Shown: positions 44,382-55,400 of the stretch, in pieces
How positions within the stretch are numbered: the first letter of the stretch is position 1
Layout: each line of letters opens with the position of its first letter
Origin: Bryoerythrophyllum caledonicum
Lineage: Eukaryota; Streptophyta; Bryopsida; Pottiales; Pottiaceae
Assembly: GCA_963971425.1 (NCBI GenBank)
Contig: OZ020525.1
Location: forward strand, 17,180,187 to 17,244,186
Length of the DNA: 64,000 nucleotides
Direction: 5' to 3'
Notes under the pieces: generated by a model
What the model was told of the DNA's origin: nothing
Databases searched by the model: none
Seen by the model: the letters and a program-made list of their open reading frames with translations, nothing else
Made by a program: the position numbers and the translations under genes

Positions 44382-44539
44382 CATGGCGGCCATCTGGGAC
44401 AACTCGTAGAGGCAGAGAACCCAAAGGCTCTTGCTCTTGGGCACACGGTCAAAATTCCCTTGTTTCGTATTTGAACAAGAACCAAGACCATAAATAAGTA
44501 AAATGGGGAAGTTCCAAGAGGATGTAGGTTGTGAATAAT

Positions 44540-47500
44540 TCACACCTTGTACTCCTTGCATCGGTTTCCTGAAGTCCTTGTTGGAAAGTCCTCTCCATTT
44601 AAGGTTTGAAGTTGAACAGAATTGTTGGAGAAGACTTCCTTCACGAGGTAAGGACCTAACCATAAGGCATCAAATTTCCCTGGAAAATCCATGCGGCGCG
44701 CGTCTTGGAGTAGCACGAGCATTCCCGGTTGTAGTGACCGGACTTTGTTGCGCCTATCGAACGCAATTTTCCTGCGGCGCTGAATGGCCTCCATGTGTTG
44801 TGCACTAATACGGCGCCGCTCATCTAATTCCTCCAAGTGGCCCAACCGATTAGAAATTGAGGCAGCGATTGGCCACCTTCCAGACACCGCAACTCGGAGA
44901 GAGGGTATTTCTAACTCGATGGGGAGAATGGCTTCCACACCATAAACTAAGGAAAATGGGGTGGCCTGGGTGGTGACCTTAAAAGTGGTTCGGTAAGCCC
45001 ATAAAGCCGCTGGGAGTTTTGTATCCCAATCACGTTTGGAATCCACGACCGTCTTGCGTAAAATATTCACCAAAGTTTGGTTAACACGTTCAGTGTGGCC
45101 ATTGGTTTGAGGGTGGTAAGGGGTGGTTTTCCGGTGATTAATCCTAAACCGAGTTGTCATGGCCGCAATCACTTCATTCAAGAAATGCTTGCCACGGTCA
45201 CTCATGAGGATTTTTGGACATCCAAACCGTGTGATAACTTGTTCAAACAAGAACTTAGCGGCGTGGTTGGCGTCATTGGTTCGCACGGCCTTTGCTTCGG
45301 CCCATTTGGTGAGGTACTCGGTAGCGACCACTATATGTTTCATTCCATTGGAAGAACTAGGGTGAACCTCACCGATATAATCAATTCCCCATTTCTCAAA
45401 GGGAAGCAAGGGAAGTGAAACTCTCAAAGGCAAGTTGAGCCGGAGATCATTCCTAGCATACCTTTGGCATGCGTCACAACGTTGGGCATACTCGTGGGCA
45501 TCTTGGAAAAGCGTAGGCCAATAGTAGCCTGCGCGGAGTACCTTTTGGGCCGTCAAGGCTCCAGAAAAGTGGCCACCACACGCGCTGTCGTGGCAAGCTG
45601 ATAAAATCGTGGGTATTTCCGCGGCTGACACACACCGGCGAAGGAGGCCATCTATACCACGACGATACAACTTTCCACCCACTATGGTGAAGTGACGACT
45701 ATGGAGGCGGACCTTTCGCCTCTCATTTTTGGACAAGGTCTCAGGTAGGCGGTGGGTGGTAAGAAATTCCGCTACTAGGCCATACCATGCAGGAATAGAT
45801 GAAACTTTAAATAAAGTCTCATCCACTAATGTCTCATCGATGGGGACCACTCCAGGTTCTTCGGATAAGCGTGAGAGGTGGTCCGCCTGAAGGTGCATTC
45901 TCCCAGGCCTATATTCTACCGTATAATCGAATTCCTCCAACAACAAGACCCACCGGGCTAGTCGGCCGCTTAAGTCTGCTTTGTTGACCAGATACTTGAT
46001 AGCCATATGGTCTACATAAAAGACCACCGGGTTCAAAAGAAGGTAGTGTCGGAACTTCTTCACTGAGAAAACCATTGCAAGACACTCCCTCTCTGTAGTG
46101 GAGTAATTTCTCTCTGCGGGGTTCAACTGTCTACTTGCAAAAGCAATTGGATGGTCTTTGTTTTTATCTCCTACAGCTTGGCAAAGTGTACTACCTACCG
46201 CCACCGATGATGCATCGCAGAAGACATGGAAGGGTAAATCCCAGTTTGGAGGCCTCAACACTGGATACGAGCTAAGCTCGGTTTTTAAGACATCGAAGGC
46301 TTGTTGACACTCCGGAGTCCACTCAAATTTCACCTCCTTCTGCTGAAGCCTAGTAATGGGCATAGATTTTGTGGCGTAGTCATGAATGACCTCACGATAC
46401 CACCCTACATGTCCAAGAGTCTTCTGAATTTCCTTGACATTCCTAGGAGGGGGCAATTCTACTATGACTCTCACCTTCTCTGGATCTGGCTCTCTACCAT
46501 CCTTAGAAACCACGAAGCCAAGTAGGACTCCCTTCTCTACTGCCAAGAAGATCTTTTCTGGGTTTAAGGCTATTCCCGTGCGTCTACAACGCTCAAAGCT
46601 CTCTTTGACACACTCAAGGTGGGAATCCTTCGAGGATTGGGTACTAAAGTCGTCAATAAAGACCGTCATAGACTTGTGTAAGAGATCGGAAAACGCGTAG
46701 GTCATTGCTCTCTGGAAGGCGGCTGGTGCATTGCACAACCCAAATGGCATCACTAAATAAATGAAGGTTCCCCAGGGAGTAGTGAAGGCCGTCTTATGGT
46801 AATCCTCAGGTGCTATGGAAATCTGGTTGTAGCCTGAATACCCATCCATGAAGGTGTACAACTCATGACCGCCGACCTCTTCTAAAATGGTATTGATAAA
46901 TGGGAGGGGGAAATGATCCTTCTGAGTGTGTTGGTTTAATTTCCTATAATCGATACACACTCGAAGTTTTCCATTTTTCTTTTTGACCAACACCATGGGA
47001 GAGACCCAGTCAGAGATTTCCACTGGTTTGATAAATCCCGCTTGCAGAAGCTTTTCTAACTCTGCCTTCACTATTAGCTGGAGGTTGGGGTTCATTCGGC
47101 GTTCCTTCTGTCTAATGGGAATCGTGTCTGGAAGAAGGGGAATGTGATGTTGGGTCACCTCTGGGGAAATTCCCTTAAGATCCTTGTAAGACCAAGCAAA
47201 GACATCACGATACTCTAGGACTAAATCCTTATACTTGGCCATCTCTTCCTCACTTAATCCTACTCCAACCTTAATGCTACGGTTTCCTTCTCCTTCACGT
47301 GAGACATCCATTAATTTCCAATCTTGGGGGTGCACATGGGGTTGTTGAGTAGGGCCTCTGTACCAATCACTAGGAATTGGAGGATATATTGGGCCTAAAC
47401 CTCCAGCTAAAATACCAGAGGACGTCCTCCTAAAATGAAGAGATGGATTGAGAGGCCCTTCGTCCACCAAGACCTCTAGCTCTTGAGCTTGTGTGCCCTC

Positions 47501-50500
47501 AACATCCATGCCGAATGCCTCTCCCAATTCCAAGTCATCTAATAGAGGAACTAAGCCTTGCTCTAATTCCGACCCCACGAGGATATCTTCCATAAAGTTT
47601 ACTGAAGTAGCCTCGTCCGCGCTTGAGATGGGGTGTTCCTTTAACCATTCTACATACTCCTCGGTTGGGGCCCATTCATAAAGCCCTGGACCCAGACTTT
47701 TGAATGGAATTTTGTGGGCCTCTACTGGATGGACCCTATCAGCGGCTTCGTGAGGTAAAAACCTCACCTTCCTTGGGGGAACCTTTGTCAACACTTCCAT
47801 TGACTCATCCTCAGAAGAGCTGTGGCATCCACGACAAAATCCGTACTTCAAAGGCTTGATATCCACCTCCGTAAGGTTATGTGGCGGTCCATAAGTAATG
47901 TGAGGCCTAAGGCCTCCCCAATCTACACGAGCATTGGCAACTCTCAACCATGGACGGCCTAACAACAAGGGGTATGTTTCCTTGTTGGAGCGCATTCGAA
48001 GTACCTGGAAGGTGAGAGAATACTCTTCCCCCCCTGTGATGACCTTACAATTACTAATTTGGCCTAAAGGCGCTTCTGCACTTTGGTTGGCCATGTTGAT
48101 GATGAAAGGTGAGGGTTCCGTGATGTCTAGGCCTAATTTCTCCATGGTGGAGAGAGGCATAATGTTTAACCCACTACCACCATCTACCAATACATGGGGT
48201 ACTATCTTGTCCACGATGGAAACTTCAATTGTGCATGCCCGAACCTCGGTGGTAGGTGAGGTAGACTTAACCCGGGCAGCTAGTTTAACCTTGGCCTTGG
48301 GCCGCCGTTTTACTGGGGTTCCAGTCCTGAGAGCTCTTCTCATGGGAGGAGAGACTTCTAACAATTGGGCAATAGTGATGTCGGCCTTAAGACGACCTAA
48401 ATCCGACCACAAGTCATACGAGCCCGTCACCACACTTTCTGCAGTGAGAGGAGGTGGTCTAAGCTCGGGAATGGGAATTTGTGGCCCTTCCCATTGTTCA
48501 CTGAGTTGAGGAGCATGGTTCCCAGGCCTAGAATTCCCTTGGGTGGACCTAGAGTTTGCCCGCTGAGTGTTTTCTATCGCCTCTCTCATGGTCTCATTTA
48601 AGTCAGAGAAATGTGGTGAATCCTCATCAGAGCTATCACTTTCCTCTGGTATAGGTGGAGGAGGGCTAGAATATTTAGGATCACGACGATTGGCCCTTGT
48701 TTGCACTGCTAGAGCTGGCAGCACACAATGTTGCTTTTCACGAGATGAACTAACCTCGTGGAAAACCACATTGAGCTCCGTGAGAGTGGGGGATTGTTCA
48801 GATACAACCTCACTTGAGACTGTAGCAAAACGGACGTCTTGTGGTCCTTGGTTTTGTTGTCCACCTTGAGGTGGTCCTTGGTTAAGAGGAATGTAACCAC
48901 CTTTGGTGTTCACTCCCATTGGAGGGTTTTGGTTTTGGCGGTTGTTATTGTAATCGTAATAGAGGCTAGGGGGTCTAAGTGTGTTATCAAAGGAAGGATT
49001 ACGGGCCCCCCTCAAGTGATCTTGGGCTTGCTGCGGGTAATTCCCTGGCGGAAAGGTCATGGGAATTACCTTATCCGGCCTACGGCATACATGGGTGGGG
49101 TGATTGCCGCCACAGTTACCACATACTACACCACTCTCTATCCAACACTGCCCAATTGCATGTCTACGCCCACAAACATTGTGAATCTCGTGACGTGGTT
49201 TCTGTTGGCCTCCGAAACCTGGACTAGGAGACACATAACCTTGTTGGCCCAGGTTAGGTCCTACTTGCGGTGGGTTCCTATGAGGAGGCACATAAGGCTG
49301 TTGACTAGGGTGGTGTTGTTGTGCAGATGCTCCCATGGTGCAAAATGGGCTAGTATGGCCAGGTTGGCCACATTGAGTACACCAAAGTCCCGAAGCATGT
49401 TTACCAGACTCTATAGGTGGGGGTGGTTGGTTAGGATTTTGGTTCCTAATCAACATAGCCATTTGATCTTGCATGGCTTTAATTTGTTGGACCAACTGAT
49501 TTTGGAACCCTTGTTGACCTTGGAGGACCTCATTCCTAAAATCATCCTTCCACGTTGTTCCTTCAACTGGATAAGTGATTTGAGGGAGAGGTGTGGGCGC
49601 TCTAGCATTCAAGGGGGGAGCGTAATAATTCCACATGGGGACAGGCGTACCTAAGGTGCCTTGAGCGGATTCACGGGCTACTTCTTTTCCTTTAGCGTGA
49701 ATAGGTATGAAACTAGGAATGTGGTGCTCTTCCTTCCTCCACAACCTCTCCTGATCTCTATCAATCCGCTCTATCAACCTAGCTTGATCCTTAGCGGCCG
49801 CTAACGAAGCGGGGCGAGCCCTAAGGATTTCTCGAATGGTAGTCTCGTTGTTAAACCCTTGGATAAAGAATTGAGTCAAGGTATCATCGGTGAGGAGGTT
49901 GCCCACAAATCTAGTGACCACTAGCTCAAACCGGCGAATGTACGTGGTAATATCTTCACCTTGTCCCTGGCGCAAGGCTGCTAAGGCAGTGAGGGCATTA
50001 CTTTGCCCTACTTCGGGCCTAAAGTTCTCCAAAAACGCCCTCATAAGACTATCCCAGCTGTCAAAGGTGTTAGGAGGATGGTTTCTATACCATTCGTAGG
50101 CGGCATCCTTCAATGTGCATGAAAACCAGACTAAGTAGTAGCCCGGATCAGTGATAAGGCAAGTGGTGAGGAGCTCCAAGAACCGCTCTACATGAGCAGA
50201 TGGGTCTTCATCCTTGGTTCCTTTAAAGATGGGCAAATTTGGGGGCATAGGAGCTGCCTGCAACCCAATGGGTACTACGATGGGCAAACCCCTTGGTTGA
50301 ACCAAGGGATTGATAGGAATGGCATCCGGAGGAGGTGGCCCTCCAAAATCCATAGTGGAAGGTGGTGGAGTGCCCTCACGTCGAGTAGCACCCACGAAAT
50401 ATTTAGGATCTAGAGAAAAAATAGGCAATAAAAGTCTAGGTGAGAGAGGAGGGATAGGTTGGGCTTCTAGATGTACTTCTAAGAATCCCTCAGAGATATC

Positions 50501-50506
50501 CACCGT
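44540..50506 (-). CDS. Gag-pol polyprotein of Ty3 element 2 (main part)
   Basis: One open frame of nearly 2,000 codons. The first codon here is not the start: the frame continues across element 3 to ATG 60516. Gag lies at about residues 90-260 (HVERFLELLTTCL, AAYEWYRNHPP, FRPEVGQSNAL). Zinc knuckles include CTQCGQPGHTSPFC (about 376). Protease is VLVDGGSGLNIM (about 773). Reverse transcriptase has CIDYRKLNQHT, MDGYSGYNQISI, MPFGLCNAPAAFQ and FIDDF (about 1283). RNase H is FCDASSVAVGS (about 1429) with YVDHMAIKYLV. Integrase has the HHCC finger (GGHFSGAL..CDACQRY, about 1640-1675) and Asp, Asp, Glu at WGIDYIG, MSDRGKHF and TNGHTERVNQ (about 1705, 1766, 1804). No stop or frameshift is visible. 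It is broken only by the nested insertion. Confidence 0.95.
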   Translation of the reverse strand, partial: TVDISEGFLEVHLEAQPIPPLSPRLLLPIFSLDPKYFVGATRREGTPPPSTMDFGGPPPPDAIPINPLVQPRGLPIVVPIGLQAAPMPPNLPIFKGTKDEDPSAHVERFLELLTTCLITDPGYYLVWFSCTLKDAAYEWYRNHPPNTFDSWDSLMRAFLENFRPEVGQSNALTALAALRQGQGEDITTYIRRFELVVTRFVGNLLTDDTLTQFFIQGFNNETTIREILRARPASLAAAKDQARLIERIDRDQERLWRKEEHHIPSFIPIHAKGKEVARESAQGTLGTPVPMWNYYAPPLNARAPTPLPQITYPVEGTTWKDDFRNEVLQGQQGFQNQLVQQIKAMQDQMAMLIRNQNPNQPPPPIESGKHASGLWCTQCGQPGHTSPFCTMGASAQQHHPSQQPYVPPHRNPPQVGPNLGQQGYVSPSPGFGGQQKPRHEIHNVCGRRHAIGQCWIESGVVCGNCGGNHPTHVCRRPDKVIPMTFPPGNYPQQAQDHLRGARNPSFDNTLRPPSLYYDYNNNRQNQNPPMGVNTKGGYIPLNQGPPQGGQQNQGPQDVRFATVSSEVVSEQSPTLTELNVVFHEVSSSREKQHCVLPALAVQTRANRRDPKYSSPPPPIPEESDSSDEDSPHFSDLNETMREAIENTQRANSRSTQGNSRPGNHAPQLSEQWEGPQIPIPELRPPPLTAESVVTGSYDLWSDLGRLKADITIAQLLEVSPPMRRALRTGTPVKRRPKAKVKLAARVKSTSPTTEVRACTIEVSIVDKIVPHVLVDGGSGLNIMPLSTMEKLGLDITEPSPFIINMANQSAEAPLGQISNCKVITGGEEYSLTFQVLRMRSNKETYPLLLGRPWLRVANARVDWGGLRPHITYGPPHNLTEVDIKPLKYGFCRGCHSSSEDESMEVLTKVPPRKVRFLPHEAADRVHPVEAHKIPFKSLGPGLYEWAPTEEYVEWLKEHPISSADEATSVNFMEDILVGSELEQGLVPLLDDLELGEAFGMDVEGTQAQELEVLVDEGPLNPSLHFRRTSSGILAGGLGPIYPPIPSDWYRGPTQQPHVHPQDWKLMDVSREGEGNRSIKVGVGLSEEEMAKYKDLVLEYRDVFAWSYKDLKGISPEVTQHHIPLLPDTIPIRQKERRMNPNLQLIVKAELEKLLQAGFIKPVEISDWVSPMVLVKKKNGKLRVCIDYRKLNQHTQKDHFPLPFINTILEEVGGHELYTFMDGYSGYNQISIAPEDYHKTAFTTPWGTFIYLVMPFGLCNAPAAFQRAMTYAFSDLLHKSMTVFIDDFSTQSSKDSHLECVKESFERCRRTGIALNPEKIFLAVEKGVLLGFVVSKDGREPDPEKVRVIVELPPPRNVKEIQKTLGHVGWYREVIHDYATKSMPITRLQQKEVKFEWTPECQQAFDVLKTELSSYPVLRPPNWDLPFHVFCDASSVAVGSTLCQAVGDKNKDHPIAFASRQLNPAERNYSTTERECLAMVFSVKKFRHYLLLNPVVFYVDHMAIKYLVNKADLSGRLARWVLLLEEFDYTVEYRPGRMHLQADHLSRLSEEPGVVPIDETLVDETLFKVSSIPAWYGLVAEFLTTHRLPETLSKNERRKVRLHSRHFTIVGGKLYRRGIDGLLRRCVSAAEIPTILSACHDSACGGHFSGALTAQKVLRAGYYWPTLFQDAHEYAQRCDACQRYARNDLRLNLPLRVSLPLLPFEKWGIDYIGEVHPSSSNGMKHIVVATEYLTKWAEAKAVRTNDANHAAKFLFEQVITRFGCPKILMSDRGKHFLNEVIAAMTTRFRINHRKTTPYHPQTNGHTERVNQTLVNILRKTVVDSKRDWDTKLPAALWAYRTTFKVTTQATPFSLVYGVEAILPIELEIPSLRVAVSGRWPIAASISNRLGHLEELDERRRISAQHMEAIQRRRKIAFDRRNKVRSLQPGMLVLLQDARRMDFPGKFDALWLGPYLVKEVFSNNSVQLQTLNGEDFPTRTSGNRCKEYKV
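50503..50506 (+). repeat. Target site duplication (CCGT), left copy, Ty3 element 3
   Basis: CCGT precedes the TGTCGTG start of the left LTR and follows the GGACA end of the right LTR at 60417-60420. It is 4 bp if the LTR ends in CA; a fifth base (A) matches if the LTR ends one base earlier. Confidence 0.88.
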
Positions 50507-52405
50507 TGTCGTGTAGAGAGGGGAGCGCTTTGAGAATACGCGAGGTATCTGGCTGCGACTTCGTATAGTCTGCTACGGAGTTCTGTCAAATCTTGTGGTC
50601 TTCGGTCTTCAGTCTTCAGTCTTCAGTCTTCAGTCTTCAAACTCCTCCCCGTTGGCCTATCCTGTGGTGGCTCTAAAGGGTTAAGGGTAAAGGTGGGTGA
50701 TAAGAAACCACGGCCTCGGACGGGTAAAACGGGACGGCCAGACCACAAGCTGAAACCGTCCGAAAGATTGGCTCCTAAAATTCAAACCCACGGTGACCAG
50801 CAAACGTGCCTCACCGGTGGGAACGACATAAACACGACCGTGTGGGCAATTAACCCCACTTCGCCGCAACAAAGTTTACAAGAACAGAATTGAAATACAA
50901 CTAGCCTCCAAAACTGGCTTGGAATCACAAAAAAAGAAATCGGACCACAAGCCACAACACACTTGTCCCCATCTTCTCTTCTCTTCAATCCTCAAGTCTT
51001 CAATTCTTCCATCCTTCAACTCCAAAGTCTTCAAGTGTTCAAAAACACTAAGAAACTCAAAAGAAGTGTTCAAAAACACAATGGAAAAGTTTCACCAAGG
51101 CTGTAACCTTCAAACAAGTGACACCGATGACTCAAAACTTCAAATACTAAGTGTAATAGCTCTCTGGAAAGCTAATTCAGACAACTAACACTCCTCCAAA
51201 TTTCAAGTCAATCTAAACTACTGTCCGAAAGATATACGAGTTCAAAGTTCTGCCCCTCCAGATATTCAATCGCTCATAACTTCTTCTTCAAAACTCCAAA
51301 TCTAAATTGTATTAACTTTTTGAAGAGCTATGACCATGGTTTACGCACCTTCCAATTCTCAAACAATTCCAAACTACTGTCCAAAAGTTATGGACAATCA
51401 AAGTTCTGCCTACCCCTATTCATTCAAATCTCTATAACTTCTTGCTCACAACTCCAAATCTCAATTGTAATATCTTTCTATAAAGCTAAGATAGAGATGC
51501 ACAGTCCCTCAAAATCTCAAATCAAATTGAGAACTACAGAAAAAGTTGTGGCTCCTCGAAACCTCTGCCCCTCAATGGATGGCCTCGGGTTTTCACAGAA
51601 TTAAAACCTCAATAACTTTTTCTCTACAACTCCGAATTCAAATTTTAAAACGAGTATGGAAAGCTCTTGAAACAAGGAACAAGATCACAAATTTTTCAAT
51701 TCCATAGCATTCAAGCTCAACGAGTTACACACAGTCAAAGTTCTGCTCCAAACCCTTGCTCTCTCACCCGCACACACACACACACTCACTAAGGAATATC
51801 TTTTCCAACTTTTCCACCTCAAGTGGACGTGGGCACTCCAGCCCATGTCACCCTATCCAAAGTACCCCACAAGGTACTTTGCTACTTTCTTATCCTTTCC
51901 ACTTTCAACCACATAAATCCCCTAGTCTTTTATTTATTGGAAGACTAAAAATTTAGACCTTCCAACCAACAAGATAAGTAAAATAAAAAAAATAACTAAA
52001 AAATAAATAAATAAAAACTTATCGAAAGTTAGCTGATGGAACGGACGTATAAAGGTGTTGATTCGCACAACCTGATCGCCAAGTCGTGGACTTGGTTGGC
52101 TGGAAATGTCGTGGTCAGTGGCCGCCGCCAGTCCGGGTTCGAACCCGATCGAGCCCGTCGAGTGGTTGAGCGGCCCACGGCTTGGCTCGCTAGTGAGGCA
52201 GGAAAAATACCAGTCAACCCGCTACCTACCCCCCTGAGCAGTGACAAGAGCGGTGCAGCACCTACATGCTAACACTTGCCCAAATCCTCAAACCGTGGTT
52301 CTCACCACGACCAAACATTTTTATCCCAACTCCTTACTTATTAAAATCCACACATATAAAGACTAATACTTGTATGTACATGATGGAAGAATTTCCATCA
52401 GGACA
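50507..52405 (-). repeat. Left (3') LTR of Ty3 element 3
   Basis: It begins TGTCGTGTAGAG and ends CCATCAGGACA. It contains a TCTTCAG microsatellite (50606-50640) and a CA run (51770-51786). Small frames inside are shared with the right LTR and are not genes. Confidence 0.95.
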
Positions 52406-52418
52406 TTCACCCTCTCTA
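52406..52418 (-). other. Polypurine tract of Ty3 element 3
   Basis: The minus strand reads TAGAGAGGGTGAA immediately before the TGTCC start of the 3' LTR. Confidence 0.75.
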
Positions 52419-52448
52419 AACCTGCACATCCTCTGGTATGTGCCAAGC

Positions 52449-55400
52449 TTAGTCATCCTCACTATCTTGGTTGTCCCGAACTGCATCTTCTAAATCTTCA
52501 TTTTCATCTTCAGGTTGATCAGTGTCATCAAATTGTTGTGGATCGAGAATGTCCTCTAAGTCTTCAAGATGAAACCTGTCACTCCTTCGAAAGACTTTGA
52601 TGCGTTTTCCAGCCACTGGTACTCGAAGAGGAACTCCATCTAACTCTCGAAGTGAATAAGTGCCATTGAGGTGCACTTTAATCACTACATAGGGTCCAAT
52701 CCATCTCTTTGCAAATTTCCGTACCGTGCTGTGTTGATGCTCCAATGTACTATCAAATACAAGGACCCAATCACCCTCTCTGATCTTCTTTCTCCTCAAT
52801 CGATGTGTTTTGTCAAAGCGTTCTTTGTTGCCCAATCTAGCAGTTTTCATCTTCTCCAAGGCTATCTCAAGGTCCTCAGGCAATCTTGCCAACTGCTGAA
52901 TACGAAGTTCCAACAGTCTTTCCCTATTGATGCCATCTTCCCATGAAAGAAACACCCATGTGGGAATATCGTTCTCCACCGGCATGATAGGTTTCTGCCC
53001 ATACATAAGTTCTACAGGCATGTAACCGGTAACCGTACTATGTGTTGTTCTATCAGCCCATAGTGCAAACGGTAGCAATTTTGGCCATAAACTAGGCTTC
53101 CCTTTGCAAGCTTTGACTAGAGCATGAATGATTGGAGGATGTCCCCTCTCGATCTTGCCGTTTGCCTCAGGATTGTAAGCAGTTGTCAGTTTCAACTGCA
53201 CACCATATCGCTTGAAAAATTCTTTGGCTTCCGTAGCATTCAACTCTCCTCTGTCAGCTCTCATTCGGCCAATACTCCCATACCGACTAAAAATATCTTC
53301 AAGTATAAATCGGCATACATTCTCCGTGGCCTTGGTCCTCAATGCTCTTCCCTCAACAAAGTTTGAGAGTTCTTCTCGGGCCAAAACAAGGTACTTCATT
53401 CCCCACATTGCACTTGGCATAGCAACCAAATCGATCATCCATTGAAAATGGATTGCAATGGGATAAGTTGGATGCAATTCGTCTCTGTGTCGCACCTTGG
53501 ATTGTAATTGGCATACTACACAAGAAGCTACAAACTCCTCAACATCTTTGTACAGCCCCTTCCACCAATATCTCTCCTTGATTTTTGTATAAGTGGCCCA
53601 CACTCCTCTGTGACCGGCCCAGAGTGTACCATGAAGCTCTTGTAGGATTTGGGTCTTGGTTCCAGAGTCTCCCACCACTCTTAAAGGCACATCACCAGCT
53701 CTTTTTGCCCTCTTCCATAGAAATCCATCTTTCAGCAGATATCCATAGGACTGATGTCTGATGTCTTTGAATGTCTTATCCATCCAACTTCTTTGTCGTT
53801 CCATTGTGCTCAAGTAGAGTCCAATATCTCTCAGCTTTCCTTCGTACAGCTCATCCTTGAAAGGCAATACTCTAGTGGACGTGCTTTCACCATCTATGTT
53901 CATCACATAGCCTCCGTGTAACAATTCTTCACCATGTTCGTGAGCCATCATCTCCTCTTCTTTGAAATACCTTGCTCTAGACAACATATCGGCAACTGAA
54001 TTCTTTTTGCCTTCAATGTGAACTAGAACAGGATTCAAAGACTTGATGTAGGCTATCCAGCGTAGCATTGCAATGTCTGGTGAAGAACAATTTGCTATCA
54101 TCCCCAGCAAAGGCAAGCAGTCAGTTTCTAAAACTACCTCCGCACCAATCAAGTAGTTCCTGTCTGCTTTTAAAGCTGTAAGGGCACCCCAGAGTTCTCT
54201 TTTTACTTGTGGATAAGCCCTTTGTCGCTCTGTCAAGATCCTTGCTCCAAATCGGATAGCAAATCTTTTCCCTTCTTCATCATCTTGTCCAACAGCCCAT
54301 CCAATAGCTATTGGACTTGTATCAACAGTTACAATCACCGGTCTTCCACAAGTATAACTCACTTGTTTAAGAACCGATGGTGACTCCAGGATTTTCTTCA
54401 GCTCTATCATAGCTTTGTCTTGCTCACATTGCCAAACAAATTTGTTCCTCTTGCGCAATAGCTTGTAAAGAGGTTCTGATATATGAGCAAAATGAGGGAT
54501 CCAAATTTGGTAGAAGACACAGGCTCCTAAAAACCTCCTTACTTCAGTGACATTGCTACAGGCCTTCATTCTCCCAATAGCATCCACCTTCTCAGGATTA
54601 GGCTTTCTTCCATAAGAACCACACAAGTGTCCAACCACCAAAATCTCATCAACCCCAAACTTGGACTTCTCAATGGAAAGAGTCAAATTGACCTCCTCCA
54701 ATTTGCTCAAGATTTTGGCCACATCTTCAATATGATTACTCACAAAGGCTCTGCAACCATCATCTTGAATGGTTAAGTCTCTTTCTTTCTCCTCGCACCC
54801 CTTCATGGGAATGTCATCCACGAATGGTATGGTTTTTTCAGGCACAAAATCTCTTAGGATTTGATTCATGGCGCTCTGCATATGTGCCACCGAGTTGGTA
54901 GCACCTTGAGGCAATGTACACATGCGCACTAATCCCAGTGGAGTCTTCATGGTTGTTAAATCTCTGCTCTCAGCAGCGAGTTGAAATTGATCATAACCAG
55001 AGTATAGATCTCCAATGGAATAAATTGCATGCCCCGCAAATGCTTCAGCTACTTCATCAACATTAGGCCCTGAGCCTTTGTTTCTGATTGTCACTCCATT
55101 TGCTGGCTGCATATCTTGAATGAACCTCAATGCTCCCGATTTCTTTGGCACTGTGAACCATCGGTTGGAATATGGAGCCATCGAAGGCTCAAGTATGCCC
55201 ATGCGTGTCTTTTCCTTAAGCAGCTCCACAAGCTTTGGTAGTAGAGCTCGAGGAACTGGAATTGGCTTCAAATCCCATGGTATATGTGGTACTGTAAAAA
55301 TAACCATTGGTGCCACAATACTTGGTTGAACGCACCCAATCTCATCTGGCGAAGAAGCAAAGGCTTTTCCATGCATGGAAAGCATGTCCTGAAATTTCTT

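Noticed and set aside
52128..52150. tRNA-like B-box (GGGTTCGAACCC) in element 3 LTR
   Set aside because: The T-arm stem does not pair properly and no acceptor, D-arm or anticodon arm can be drawn at the right distances; the same holds for the second LTR copy near 60146.
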